64,000 nt of DNA, taken from the NCBI RefSeq assembly GCF_000143085.1, contig NC_014315.1, positions 1,053,001 through 1,117,000 of the forward strand, given 5' to 3'. This DNA comes from Nitrosococcus watsonii C-113. GTDB taxonomy: Bacteria; Pseudomonadota; Gammaproteobacteria; Nitrosococcales; Nitrosococcaceae. Of this stretch, positions 52,421-61,855 are shown piece by piece. The notes beneath the pieces were generated by a model. It made no database searches. It was not told the DNA's origin and saw nothing but the letters and a program-made list of their open reading frames with translations. Each line of letters begins with the position of its first letter. Positions within the stretch are counted from its first letter, which is position 1. A program made the translations under genes and the position numbers.

Positions 52421-53563
52421 TTGGCCGTTAATAAGCCCTTGGAATCGCTTCCCTGGTATCAGCGTCACCTCTGGCAAATCGTGCCGGTACGGGATGTGCT
52501 ATGGATTTCCCTGGGGATATTCCTGTTATGGTTCGGCTATCAGCTGCGGGCTATTTTTATCCCCTTGCTCATAGCCTTTGCCTTTGCCTATTTATTTGAT
52601 CCCCTCATTCGCTGGGGAGAACGGTATTGCAAAATGCCCAGGCCCGCGACCATCAGCTTGCTTCTTGCCCTGGTCATTATGAGTAGCGTGTCTCTAGTAG
52701 CATGGCTAGGGCCGGAGTTTCTCAAGCAGTTCGCGGAGTTGTTGCGCGGGCTTGTTGACTATCTTCAAACGCTTGCTATCGAATACGATATTCATCTTAT
52801 AAAGTCTTTGCGGGCCAAGCTAGAAAATTGGGTTCAGCACCTGGAGGAAAATCCGGTGGGGTTTATCGTTGAAAATACTGAAACCTTGCTCATCGGCACA
52901 ACCCAGGCTGTTACCGTAGTAAGTCACATTCTAGGCGCCGCCGCCTATGTGGGCACTATGATCCTATTAATTCCATTCTATTTTTTTATTATTGCCTGGC
53001 GTTTTGGCGCCATCATGGGCAAGCTAAAAGAGTTCATGCCTGCAAAAGAAAAAGACCGAATCCTTATTATTGCCAAGGAAATGGATGAAGCAGTAGCGGC
53101 TTTTTTTCGCGGGCGCTTGGTCATTGCTTTGGTGACTGCCGGATTGTTTTCTCTGGGCTGGTCGCCATTAATTGCGGATGTCCCCTACTGGTTGGTGCTG
53201 GGAGTCAGCGCCGGCATATTGAATTTTATTCCTTATTTGTCGACGCTGGCCTGGCTCGCGGCAATTTTCTCAAAAGGTTTAGCAATAGGCTTTAGCGGTG
53301 GTTTTGATCTGTGGCTAGTGATTATTTGGCCTAGCCTTGCCTATGGCATTGTCCAATTTCTTGATGGCTGGCTGCTTACGCCTTGGATCCAAGGACGCAG
53401 TCTCAATTTGGGCGCCATTACCGTTGTCGTTGTAGTGCTCATTGGCGGGACAGTTGGAGGACTCTATGGATTATTACTCTGTATTCCCATGGCCGCCTGT
53501 GCCAAGATTCTGTTTACCGAACTGATTTTGCCCCGTTTTTATCAATGGACGGAAAAACATTAG
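52421..53563 (+). CDS. AI-2E family transporter (PerM-like)
   Basis: The TTG start at 52421 follows the DedA stop by 3 nt and has AGGGGA before it; 380 residues. There are about eight hydrophobic spans, and typical segments are PLLIAFAFAYLFDPLI, then VPYWLVLGVSAGILNFIPY (usual form G-x-x-x-x-I-P-Y-x-G) and the GRSLNLGAITVVVVVLIGG stretch with the final LLCIPMAACAKI helix. The family includes AI-2 exporters and Na+/H+ antiporter-like proteins. Its last 373 nt are duplicated at 56487-56858. Confidence 0.9.
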   Translation: MAVNKPLESLPWYQRHLWQIVPVRDVLWISLGIFLLWFGYQLRAIFIPLLIAFAFAYLFDPLIRWGERYCKMPRPATISLLLALVIMSSVSLVAWLGPEFLKQFAELLRGLVDYLQTLAIEYDIHLIKSLRAKLENWVQHLEENPVGFIVENTETLLIGTTQAVTVVSHILGAAAYVGTMILLIPFYFFIIAWRFGAIMGKLKEFMPAKEKDRILIIAKEMDEAVAAFFRGRLVIALVTAGLFSLGWSPLIADVPYWLVLGVSAGILNFIPYLSTLAWLAAIFSKGLAIGFSGGFDLWLVIIWPSLAYGIVQFLDGWLLTPWIQGRSLNLGAITVVVVVLIGGTVGGLYGLLLCIPMAACAKILFTELILPRFYQWTEKH

Positions 53564-53924
53564 TTATTTTTATTGAAAGAGTAGGAGTTTCTCGGAGCTA
53601 GAAACCTTAACCAAGCGATTTATGGTGAGTTCTGGGATAAAAAACAGGGCGGATGTGGTTAATGAGCGAGGCTGCGATGGCGGCTGTGCCCGATTTGGGA
53701 AATATTTTTTAAAGTGTACCTCTTATCACCATAAGGGAGAAAATGGAGGTGAAACCACCTCCCTTACACCAGAATTATCGGATAGCGAAATCTTTGCCGT
53801 CTGAGAGCGTGTCTATCAGATTAAGTCTAGAGTTTTACATTGGCGCTAGTTTGTTCAAAAGACCGATCCTAATAAGCACTCATAATGCAGAACTACCGAT
53901 AATTTTAAATCATGGGGGGCCTTC
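53564..53924. other. Junction region with a gdhA fragment, 361 nt
   Basis: After the permease stop, 53591-53623 matches an internal part of gdhA (57218-57250) with two mismatches in 33 nt: CTCGGAGCT, then GAAACCTTAACCAAGCG. The normal order permease-gdhA is therefore still recognisable, with about 360 nt of gdhA deleted before it. The remaining 300 nt contain nothing I recognise as a gene. Confidence 0.7.
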
Positions 53925-54506
53925 ATGAATCACTACGTCGTTGAACTCGCGCAAACCTTGTTGAACACTGGCTTCGATCAGCTCTCCGAGCGCGAACAGC
54001 GGGTAATCCGCCGTATCGCCAAACGGGTCCATATCAGCCGCAACGTCAACCACGAGTTTGACACGCAGCTCACGCTCGGCCAGCGGTTGGCCGACCGGGT
54101 CGCCGCCTTCGGCGGCTCATGGACGTTTATTATTTTATTCACCCTGATTCTGGTGCTATGGGTGGTGTTGAACTCGGTTGTTCTGGCACGCGCTGGCGAG
54201 GCTTTCGACCCCTACCCCTATGTGTTCCTGAACCTGGTATTGTCGATGCTAGCGGCGATCCAAGCGCCGGTGATCATGATGTCGCAAAACCGCCAGGTAG
54301 TCAAAGACCGGCTCGACGCCGCCCACGATTTTGAGGTCAATCTGAAAGCGGAGTTGGAAATCATGCAATTGCACGAAAAATTGGATCAGATCCGCGACCA
54401 GCAGATCAAAGAGTTGCTAACCCTGCAGCAGGAGCACAGTCGACTGTTGGCGCTGCTATTGGAATGTTGCCCGCGGCCAGAAGCCACACCACCGCAAGGA
54501 GCATGA
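53925..54506 (+). CDS. DUF1003 domain-containing membrane protein
   Basis: The 193-residue product has the DUF1003 plan: a soluble N-terminus (LSEREQRVIRRIAKRVHISR), LADRVAAFGGSWTFIILF followed by the first span, FDPYPYVFLNLVLSMLAAIQAPVIMMSQ in two segments for the second span, and a helical tail. The family is of unknown function, found near Mg or K transport genes. GC content rises sharply here compared with the permease before it; it appears to have arrived with kup as one insert. No ribosome site stronger than GGGGGG lies before the ATG. Confidence 0.88.
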   Translation: MNHYVVELAQTLLNTGFDQLSEREQRVIRRIAKRVHISRNVNHEFDTQLTLGQRLADRVAAFGGSWTFIILFTLILVLWVVLNSVVLARAGEAFDPYPYVFLNLVLSMLAAIQAPVIMMSQNRQVVKDRLDAAHDFEVNLKAELEIMQLHEKLDQIRDQQIKELLTLQQEHSRLLALLLECCPRPEATPPQGA

Positions 54507-54561
54507 GGGCTGGATTTCCAGGACGGGGCCTGGGGGTGGGCTGCGATTTTATGGATATAAG

Positions 54562-56469
54562 ATGATGGGCCAGGCTCTGAGAACGTCACCGTCCGCGACG
54601 GCAGACGCCGCGCTTGCGCTCGCTGCGCTTGGAGTGGTGTTCGGCGATATTGGCACCAGCCCGCTGTACGCGCTCCGCGCCTGTTTCCTTGGCACCCATC
54701 CGGTGGTGCCTACGGCGGCCAACGTGCTCGGCCTGCTGTCGTTGATCACGTGGGCGTTGATCGTCGTGGTCACCCTCAAGTACGTGACCTTTCTGCTACG
54801 CATCGACAACCATGGCGAGGGCGGCATTTTGGCGTTGCTGGCGCGGCTCAGACCTCGGCGTGAAACCCGCCATCCGCAACGCCGGTGGTTGGTGTTGCTC
54901 GGCATTGGCGGCGCGGCGCTGCTCTATGGCGACGGTGTGATCACCCCGGCGATTTCGGTGTTGAGCGCGGTCGAGGGTCTGACGCTGACGGCGCCGCTGC
55001 TGCGCCCAGCGGTGCTGCCAGTCACCGTGCTGATCCTGCTGGTGTTGTTTTTTGCCCAGGCGCGCGGCACGGCCCGCATCGCAGCGCTGTTCGGGCCGCT
55101 GATGCTAGTCTGGTTTCTGATCCTAGCAGCGCTCGGGGTGAGCGGTATCGCGCTGCGCCCCGAGGTGTTGGCGGCGCTGGCGCCGCACCACGCCATGCGT
55201 TTTCTGTTCGAGCAGGGCGGCTTCGGGCTGCTGGTGCTGGGAGCGGTGTTTCTTGCCGTCACCGGCGGCGAGGCATTGTACGCCGATATGGGCCAGTTCG
55301 GTCGCCGCCCGATCCGCTTGGCCTGGTTCGGCGTGGCGCTGCCAGCGCTGTTGCTGAATTACTTCGGCCAGGGGGCGCTGCTGCTGCAGGACCCGCGGAC
55401 CACCGAGCCGTTCTTCCATCTGGCGCCTGGCTGGGCGCTGCCGCCGCTGGTGCTGCTCGCCACCGTCGCTACCGTGATCGCCTCGCAGGCGGTCATCACC
55501 GGCGCTTTTTCGCTCACCCGCCAGGCCATCCAACTCGGACTATGCCCGCGATTGCAGATCAGGCACACTTCGGCCGACGCCGCCGGCCAGATCTACTTAC
55601 CGGCGGTGAACACGCTGTTGCTGATCGGCACGCTCGCGCTAGTGTTAGGATTCGGTTCCTCCGAGCGGTTGGCCGCCGCCTACGGTTTTGCGGTCTCGGG
55701 CACGATGCTGCTCACCACGCTGCTGATCTATGCCGTGGCGCGCCAGCAGACAGGCTGGAGTCGGTGGCGCGTCGGGCTGCTCGCCAGCGGGTTTTTACTC
55801 GTCGATCTGGCTTTCTTTCTCGCCAACGGGCCGAAGATTGCTGATGGCGGCTGGGTATCGGTGTTGATCGGCGGTAGCATTTTTATTCTGTTGACTACCT
55901 GGCATCGCGGCCGTGAATTGCTGGCGCAACGCCGCTGCGGCGCTGCACGCCGTAGCGGTGCCCGCCTGCTGCCGGCATGGCTGGCTGAACTGGGCGCCAG
56001 CCCCCCGCCGCGGGTTCACGGAACGGCAGTGTTTCTGACCACCCACCGCAACACGACGCCGCCGGTATTATTACATCACCTGCGTCACAATCAGGCGCTG
56101 CACCGGCAGGTGGTGCTGCTGACCGTACTGACCGACCATCGGCCGCGTGTGCCGCTCACCGAACGGTTCACCCTGGACAAGCTCGGCTTCGGCTTTTTTC
56201 GGCTCAGTGTCCATTACGGTTTCATGGAGTCCCCGAACGTGCCGGCGGCGCTGGCCGCCTGCGCGCCGCTCGGCGTCGTCGTCGACCCGGCCCGGACTAC
56301 CTATTACGTCGGTCGCTGGACGGTGATCGCGATCGCCAATAGGACCGGTATGACCCTGTGGCGTGAACGCCTGTTCGCGTTTCTAAGCCGCAACGCGTTG
56401 CCGGCCACGGCGTTTTTCCGCCTACCGCCTGAGCAAGTGATGGAATTGGGGATGCCGGTCGAGATCTGA
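54562..56469 (+). CDS. kup: Kup-type potassium uptake protein
   Basis: The 635-residue protein has about twelve spans and the N-terminal Kup signature AALGVVFGDIGTSPLYALRA, then DNHGEGGILALLARL and the GDGVITPAISVLSAVEGL segment. Kup proteins import K+ with protons. The C-terminal soluble part begins near residue 470 (RVHGTAVFLTTHRNTTPPVL). The sequence is clearly richer in GC than the rest of the window, and the duplicated permease and gdhA sequences flank it, so it was probably acquired by transfer. Its stop is followed within 18 nt by the second permease copy. Confidence 0.95.
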   Translation: MMGQALRTSPSATADAALALAALGVVFGDIGTSPLYALRACFLGTHPVVPTAANVLGLLSLITWALIVVVTLKYVTFLLRIDNHGEGGILALLARLRPRRETRHPQRRWLVLLGIGGAALLYGDGVITPAISVLSAVEGLTLTAPLLRPAVLPVTVLILLVLFFAQARGTARIAALFGPLMLVWFLILAALGVSGIALRPEVLAALAPHHAMRFLFEQGGFGLLVLGAVFLAVTGGEALYADMGQFGRRPIRLAWFGVALPALLLNYFGQGALLLQDPRTTEPFFHLAPGWALPPLVLLATVATVIASQAVITGAFSLTRQAIQLGLCPRLQIRHTSADAAGQIYLPAVNTLLLIGTLALVLGFGSSERLAAAYGFAVSGTMLLTTLLIYAVARQQTGWSRWRVGLLASGFLLVDLAFFLANGPKIADGGWVSVLIGGSIFILLTTWHRGRELLAQRRCGAARRSGARLLPAWLAELGASPPPRVHGTAVFLTTHRNTTPPVLLHHLRHNQALHRQVVLLTVLTDHRPRVPLTERFTLDKLGFGFFRLSVHYGFMESPNVPAALAACAPLGVVVDPARTTYYVGRWTVIAIANRTGMTLWRERLFAFLSRNALPATAFFRLPPEQVMELGMPVEI

Positions 56470-56486
56470 ACCGCTACTTCATCCAA

Positions 56487-56861
56487 CTGGTTGGTGCTGG
56501 GGTCAGTGCCGGCATATTGAATTTTATTCCTTATTTGTCGATGTTGGCCTGGCTTGCGGCGATTTTCTCAAAAGGCTTAGTAATAGATTTTAGCGGTGGT
56601 TTTGATCTAGGGCTGGTGGTCATCTGGCCTAGCCTCGTTTATGGCATCGTCCAATTTTTTGATGGCTGGCTGGTTACGCCTTGGATCCAGGGGCGCAGTC
56701 TCAATTTGGGCGCCATTACCGTTGTCATTATAGTACTCATTGGCGGGACAGTTGGAGGACTCTATGGATTATTACTCTGTATTCCCATGGCCGCCTGCGC
56801 TAAAATCCTGTTTACTGAACTGATCTTGCCTCGTTTCTATCAATGGACGGAAAAACATTGA
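56487..56861 (+). pseudogene. Truncated second copy of the AI-2E transporter 3' end
   Basis: The DNA is about 92% identical by eye to 53188-53560. It begins inside the coding region (CTGGTTGGTGCTGGG) and has a one-base deletion (GGGGTCAG against GGGAGTCAG), after which the remaining frame, about 115 codons, encodes NFIPYLSMLAWLAAIFSKGL to the native end. It lacks a start codon apart from a TTG at 56517. Its last codons overlap the gdhA start. Confidence 0.85.
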
Positions 56862-58117
56862 AGCCAACAAAAGACTATAATCCCCGGTGGAGCGCGGACA
56901 GCTATCTCGCCCAAGCCCTGCGGCGGATTGGTGCTAGCGAGGCCATGAAGCATCTGCTCCAGGCATCCTACCGGGAAGTAAAATTTGAATTGCCTTTGGT
57001 GCGCAAAGATGGCTCGCTAGCCGTTTTTCACGGCTACCGGGTGCAACATAATCATAGCCGCGGACCCTTTAAGGGAGGTATTCGCTACCACCCTAGCGTC
57101 AATTGGGAGCACTCTCATGCTCTGGCTTCTGTCATGACCTGGAAAACGGCGCTCATGGATATCCCTTTCGGTGGCGCCAAGGGGGGGATTGATTGTGATC
57201 CCGCCATGCTCTCCTCCTCGGAGCTGGAAACCTTAACCAAGCGCTTTATAGCGAAATTAGGCCCGTTAGTGGGGCCGGATCAAGATATTCTGGCGCCCGA
57301 TATGGGTACCAATGCTCAAACCATGGCTTGGCTGTACGATGCTTATTCCCAGGGACAGGGTGATGAGCCCGCGGTAGTGACTGGGAAGCCGGTGGGATTG
57401 GGGGGGTCCTATGGCCGGGCTGAAGCTACCGGCCGGGGGGTGGCGATGGTGGCCGCGTGGGCTGCTCAAGCGGAAAAACTTAACCTTACCGGCGCGACGG
57501 TGGCTATCCAAGGATTTGGCAATGTGGGCAGTTGCGCGGCCCGCTTCCTTGCGCAAAGAGGGGCCAAAGTGGTGGCTATCAGCGATGTGCGAGGGGGAGT
57601 CTATAGTGGTGATGGTTTTGATATCGAAACCATTATTCATTCCAAGGAAGCAGGGGGAAAATCTGCCTCGATTCTGGAGCTAGCTGGAAGAGGCGAAGCC
57701 ATTAGCAATGAAGAACTGCTTACCCTGGGGGTTGATCTCCTGATACCGGCGGCGGTAGGGGGAGTATTGCATGAAAATAATGCGGACCAAGTAAAAGCCC
57801 GCCTGATTGTGGAAGGGGGTAACCTGCCCACGACCTGCGGGGCAGCCGAGATTTTACGGGATCGTGGCATCCCGGTGGTGCCGGATATTCTGGCCAATGC
57901 CGGTGGCGTTACTGTTTCCTATTTTGAATGGGCGCAAAACTTGCAACGCTATCGCTGGGAACGGGAAACAGTCCAGCAAAGATTGGAAAAGACTTTAAAA
58001 GAAGCGTGGGATAATGTACAAAAAAAGGCGGAAGAAGAGTCTCTTTCTTACCGGGAAGCGGCCTACACCATTGCCGTTGGACGGGTGAAACGCGCTATCG
58101 AGTTACGGGGATTTTGA
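56843..58117 (+). CDS. gdhA: Glutamate/leucine dehydrogenase family protein
   Basis: The 424-residue product shows the GDH core: the substrate-binding HNHSRGPFKGGIRYHPSV and the catalytic lysine segment TALMDIPFGGAKGGI, then APDMGTNAQTMAWLYDAYS, and the dinucleotide fold VAIQGFGNVGSCAARFLAQ. It interconverts glutamate and 2-oxoglutarate with NAD(P)H. The ATG at 56843 lies inside the end of the permease fragment; a TTG at 56858 is possible. The size and the SYGRAEATGRGV segment fit the bacterial NAD/NADP hexamer class. It is intact, unlike its fragment at 53.6 kb. Confidence 0.94.
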   Translation: MDGKTLKPTKDYNPRWSADSYLAQALRRIGASEAMKHLLQASYREVKFELPLVRKDGSLAVFHGYRVQHNHSRGPFKGGIRYHPSVNWEHSHALASVMTWKTALMDIPFGGAKGGIDCDPAMLSSSELETLTKRFIAKLGPLVGPDQDILAPDMGTNAQTMAWLYDAYSQGQGDEPAVVTGKPVGLGGSYGRAEATGRGVAMVAAWAAQAEKLNLTGATVAIQGFGNVGSCAARFLAQRGAKVVAISDVRGGVYSGDGFDIETIIHSKEAGGKSASILELAGRGEAISNEELLTLGVDLLIPAAVGGVLHENNADQVKARLIVEGGNLPTTCGAAEILRDRGIPVVPDILANAGGVTVSYFEWAQNLQRYRWERETVQQRLEKTLKEAWDNVQKKAEEESLSYREAAYTIAVGRVKRAIELRGF

Positions 58118-58152
58118 GCAGCGCTGATTAAAACTAGTGTGGCAGGGGAAAT

Positions 58153-58639
58153 TCAGTTTTCCTTTCGGGATAGTCCCCGATCCACACTACCCGCCACTAA
58201 GTGTTGCACCAAATTGTAGAGGATGATGGGCAGCATTACCCGGGGATGATCCGCCAGAGTCAGGGAGGCTAGCACCAGGCCCGTCCCGTTATTATTCATC
58301 CCCAAACCAAAGATTAGCGATATTTGCTGCGCCCTGTCGGTTTTCAATAGCTGGGCAAGTCCCCATCCCGAGGCGAAAGCGAGGCCGCACAGCCCCAACG
58401 TAATCGCCAGCATCACCGCAAGAAAATCAGGATCGGGATGAGCAATTGCCTGTGGTCTCGCCCAGGGAAACATCCCGTATCCATAGTCCCCAGTCTGGCC
58501 ACCACGCCGCTACGGCATACGCGCCGAGCAACAGCCAGATAAACCGCCGGTGAATGAAGTGGGACAAAGTCGCAAGAAAGGACGGGCGTTTTTGTGTTTC
58601 GCTGTCGGTTGTCTCCTGTTCTGTTGGATTTGCCTTCAT
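58153..58639 (-). pseudogene. BASS-family sodium symporter pseudogene
   Basis: Two pieces of a bile acid:Na+ symporter-type gene are joined. The first (58639 down to about 58430) encodes the N-terminus, FLATLSHFIHRRFIWLLLG to SLGE. The second (58473-58153) is in another frame and encodes the C-terminus, including SLIFGLGMNNNGTGLVLAS, a typical symporter motif. About 190 residues of the middle, normally five to six membrane spans, are missing, so the product cannot be functional. Confidence 0.8.
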
Positions 58640-58673
58640 AGAAAACTCCCTAAAACAGTTTTAGGCTAAACGG

Positions 58674-60515
58674 CTAGCGATCCTTTTCCTCTTCTGCTCT
58701 CTGCGTCAGGGCTACCGCCGCGGCGATCAGGGAAAGATGAGTCAGGCCCTGGGGGAAATTGCCCAGCATCTCTTCTCTTTCGGTATCGTATTCTTCTGAA
58801 TAGAGCCCAAGATCATTGCCGGTAGCTGCCGCCCGCTTAAACACCTCGCGCGCCTCTTCCAGGCGGCCTTGGTAGGCTAGGCACTCCGCCAGCCAAAAGG
58901 AGCAGGCCAGAAACACGCCTTCCTTGCCCTTTAAGCCATCATCGTGATTTTCTGCTCTATAGCGGCGCAGTAAACCTTCTTGTTCCAAATTCTTCCATAC
59001 GGCATTCGTGGTCCTTATCATGCGCTTGTCCTGGTAATCCACAAACCCTACCATAGGCAACAGCAATAAACTTGCATCCATCTCAAAATGGTCAAAGGCT
59101 TGGATAAAAATACCCTGCCTGGAATCATAGCCTTTTTCTTCCACTGCCTGGCGGACCGCTTCCCGTTCCTGCTCCCACCATGCTAGCGGCGCGTGATTAT
59201 CAAGGTCTGCAGCCAGTTTGATCCCGCGGTCCAAGGCTGCCCAGCACATGACCTTGGAGTGGACGAAATGGCGGGGTTCACCGCGCATTTCCCAAAGGCC
59301 CTGATCCGGCTTTCTCCAGTGTTCAGCAGCCGCATTCACAAGGCCCACCAGGAATTCCCAATAATCTTCATCTGGAGTTTGTCCTCGCTGGTGCCAGCGC
59401 CATGCTAGTTCTAATAATTCTCCATAAACATCCAGCTGGATTTGTGTTTCCGCCGCATTGCCTTGACGCACCGGCTTTGCCCCCCGATACCCCGGCAATT
59501 CTTGGATCTCAAATTCGTGCAGCCGCCGTTCTCCCCCCACGCCAAATAAAATCTGGACTTCGTCCGCACATCCGGCTGCGGTGCGCTCAAGAAAACGGCG
59601 AAAACCATCCGCTTCCTTGATATATCCCAGATCCGCCAAGGCTCTGACTGTAAAGGTAGAATCCCGGATCCAGGTAAAACGATAATCCCAGTTTCGCTCG
59701 CCGCCGGGTGCTTCGGGAAGGGAGGTTGTGGAGGCTGCCGCGATGGCCCCCGTGGGGGCATTGCACAAACCCTTGAGGACTATGGCCGAGCGGTGCGCTT
59801 GTTCGGCGTAAGGGCCGCTAAATTGGCCCTGGGAGGACCATGTTTGCCACCATTTGAAAGTCTCTTCTAGGCGCTGGTCCAGCGTTTCAATAGTAGGGAT
59901 ATCGACCCAGCCTTCATCGAGATTTTCCGGGCGCCGGTACAACAGGGAAAGACGTGCTCGTTGCCCCTCGTTAAGGTAGAAAGCGCCCTGAAGATTATGA
60001 CGGTCCTTCATTTCCAGGGGAAAATCGCTGGAGATAAGCAACCCATCACTGCCTCCGATCACAATATAATAATCACCGGAGCGTTTATCTTGACGCCGCT
60101 GGATCCAGGGCTTGATAGCGCCGTAATCAAAGCGTGGCACGATTTCGACGCAGAATTTCACCTGCCCCTTTAGCCCTTCAAGCACTCTGAGTATCTGCCG
60201 GTGAGGATGCTGTTTCCCACCTTCTCGCAGCATAAAACAATCTAGGAGCTGGGCTTCCCCCTTGCTCGATCGAAAGGTAGTTTCCAGAATCAGCGTCTGG
60301 GGGAGATAACGGCGGGATACTTCATAGGGCTCCGGCGGAGCGATTTGACAGTACCCGCCTTGCTCCCATCCCAGAAGACGGCCAAAACAGCTACGGGAAT
60401 CCACCCTTGGCATGCAGCACCAGTCGATAGAACCGGATTTCGAGATCAGGGCGGAGGAGTGACAATCGGAAATATAGCCATAATCGCTAATGGCAGGGTA
60501 AGCATTTCTATTCAT
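58674..60515 (-). CDS. Glycoside hydrolase family 15 protein (glucoamylase/trehalase-like)
   Basis: The ATG at 60515 gives the family's usual N-terminus (AYPAISDYGYISDCHSSAL) and 613 residues; the frame is open 24 codons further upstream. The catalytic domain shows RNWDYRFTWIRDSTFTVRAL, then the acid residue in GLWEMRGEPRHFVHSKVMCWAALDRG and the base region SEEYD. A beta-sandwich (residues 1-230) precedes the (alpha/alpha)6 barrel. It hydrolyses alpha-glucans, or trehalose in some relatives; the protein is cytoplasmic by appearance. It stands alone on the minus strand. Confidence 0.93.
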   Translation of the reverse strand: MNRNAYPAISDYGYISDCHSSALISKSGSIDWCCMPRVDSRSCFGRLLGWEQGGYCQIAPPEPYEVSRRYLPQTLILETTFRSSKGEAQLLDCFMLREGGKQHPHRQILRVLEGLKGQVKFCVEIVPRFDYGAIKPWIQRRQDKRSGDYYIVIGGSDGLLISSDFPLEMKDRHNLQGAFYLNEGQRARLSLLYRRPENLDEGWVDIPTIETLDQRLEETFKWWQTWSSQGQFSGPYAEQAHRSAIVLKGLCNAPTGAIAAASTTSLPEAPGGERNWDYRFTWIRDSTFTVRALADLGYIKEADGFRRFLERTAAGCADEVQILFGVGGERRLHEFEIQELPGYRGAKPVRQGNAAETQIQLDVYGELLELAWRWHQRGQTPDEDYWEFLVGLVNAAAEHWRKPDQGLWEMRGEPRHFVHSKVMCWAALDRGIKLAADLDNHAPLAWWEQEREAVRQAVEEKGYDSRQGIFIQAFDHFEMDASLLLLPMVGFVDYQDKRMIRTTNAVWKNLEQEGLLRRYRAENHDDGLKGKEGVFLACSFWLAECLAYQGRLEEAREVFKRAAATGNDLGLYSEEYDTEREEMLGNFPQGLTHLSLIAAAVALTQRAEEEKDR

Positions 60516-61437
60516 GGTGGCTATGTTATTTCCTAGGCTGCCCCGTGGGGAAGAGACCATAGAGAGTATTTCATAGGCATACCCCAATGATAGAAAGAAA
60601 ATAGCTAGTTGCTTCCGCTTATTAAAGCTAGCATTAAAAAATTCAATTTATTGTGTTATACGGTCAAAACTTTCTTTTTTGAAAATGGAGCAGAAAGAAA
60701 CTCCTTATAGTCAATTTCTGAAATATGTTCAAGTTGGCTGGATTCCGCAGATCCTTATCGGGCAGGACATGATGAAGCATTTTTTGAGCCTGAAAAAAAC
60801 CTGACATCTATGCAAAAAGCAGCGTACCACCCTGAACCTTTTATGGGCTTGAGCAGTTTTATCCGCTACAAGGCGGACACCTTCGGCATAGAAAAGCTCA
60901 TGAGGGTTGACTTGAAACACACTAGCCAAGGCGGTAGCCGGATCATACTAAAAAAGCTAATGGTCACCAACATTGTTTCCTTTGCAAAGCGTGTGGCCAG
61001 CAGCACGCTGATTTAAACGCCTCTTGCAATATTTGGTTGAGAGGCGTCCTGGCAAGGCAAGCTCTTTGCCATGGCGGGGCGCTGCCATGAAGATCTTCAA
61101 GCAGGGGGCGTTGGTCCAGGCTTGAGAACCCTGGAGAGCCTGCAGGCTGTCTACTTTAGCTGATAGTTCATGACAAATGCCTCATTTACCGAATGCAGCT
61201 TGGTTTTTTTAACTTGTTGTATAGAGATCTTTTTTATGCTTATGCGTATTATACGTGGGGTAACTATGGCGGCGCTCATATGAGATTGAAGTATATTAAT
61301 CAGCAAATATTTACTAGCAAAAGAGCAGGGGATATTTGCTTTTTATTGACTTGGAGGCTAGGCAGCATAAGCTATGCTTTAGTTGTGTTGCCCTATTTTC
61401 GGTAATAACTAGGTAAAGAAATGACTAAGGAGGAGTT
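60516..61437. other. Intergenic region, 922 nt, containing a TnpB relic
   Basis: No intact gene is recognised. The transposon remnant at 60810-61050 is listed separately. The frame at 61193-61405 has no ribosome site, and its composition is not protein-like. The start of the GH15 frame may extend into the first 70 nt. Confidence 0.6.
60810..61050 (+). pseudogene. TnpB (IS200/IS605 OrfB) C-terminal remnant
   Basis: The frame starting near 60840 encodes GLSSFIRYKADTFGIEKLMR, then V-D-L-K-H-T-S-Q, the usual stretch before the TnpB zinc finger. After a frameshift the finger and its tail are readable in another frame: HCFLCKACGQQHADLNASCN, with the C-x-x-C pair, the catalytic Asp in ADLNAS and the final N-I-x-R-G pattern. 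The first cysteine pair is lost (GGSR where C-S-x-C is expected). Only about 75 codons remain; the 5' two thirds of the gene are gone. Confidence 0.7.
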
Positions 61438-61830
61438 ATGCCCCCACTACAAACAAGCTTAATAAAGTTATTGGGGATCTCAATGATAGTAGCCGGCTTA
61501 GGGGTATTGGGCGGTTGCGCCAGTGTACCGCCACCCCGGGGGGAAATTGCGGAAGCCACATTTGCCGTGGGTGAGGCTCAAGAAGCAGAAGCTCCCCAAT
61601 ATGCGCCAGCAGAGCTACGCAGCGCCCGTAAAAAACTAAAAGCGGCTGAAAGCGCAATGGCTAATGAAAATTATGAGAAAGCACGCCACCTTGCTGAACA
61701 AGCCCTTGTCGATGCCCAGTTTGCGGAGGCTAAAGCCCGGGCAGAGATTCAGCGCCAGGGGGTAGAGGAATTGCGCAAGAGCATTGAAATTCTACGCCGC
61801 GAGTTAAATAAGCGTAGCGGCAGTTCTTGA
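61438..61830 (+). CDS. DUF4398 lipoprotein
   Basis: The 130-residue product has a lipoprotein signal with lipobox L-G-G-C (LGVLGGCASVPPP) and a mature helical part of the DUF4398 type: AEAPQYAPAELRSARKKLKA and ARHLAEQALVDAQFAEAKARAE. The same YAPAEL/YAPVRL pattern begins the mature part of the next gene, so the pair are distant paralogues. AAGGAGG lies at the right distance from the ATG. The fold is probably a long antiparallel coiled coil near the outer membrane. Confidence 0.88.
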   Translation: MPPLQTSLIKLLGISMIVAGLGVLGGCASVPPPRGEIAEATFAVGEAQEAEAPQYAPAELRSARKKLKAAESAMANENYEKARHLAEQALVDAQFAEAKARAEIQRQGVEELRKSIEILRRELNKRSGSS

Positions 61831-61855
61831 ATTAGTGGTATAGGGAGGTAAAAGA

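Noticed and set aside
54885-55844. A 319-codon frame inside kup
   Set aside because: A shadow frame of GC-rich coding DNA; the kup frame carries all the family motifs.
61193-61405. A 70-codon frame upstream of the DUF4398 gene
   Set aside because: No ribosome site, composition is not protein-like and no motif is seen.
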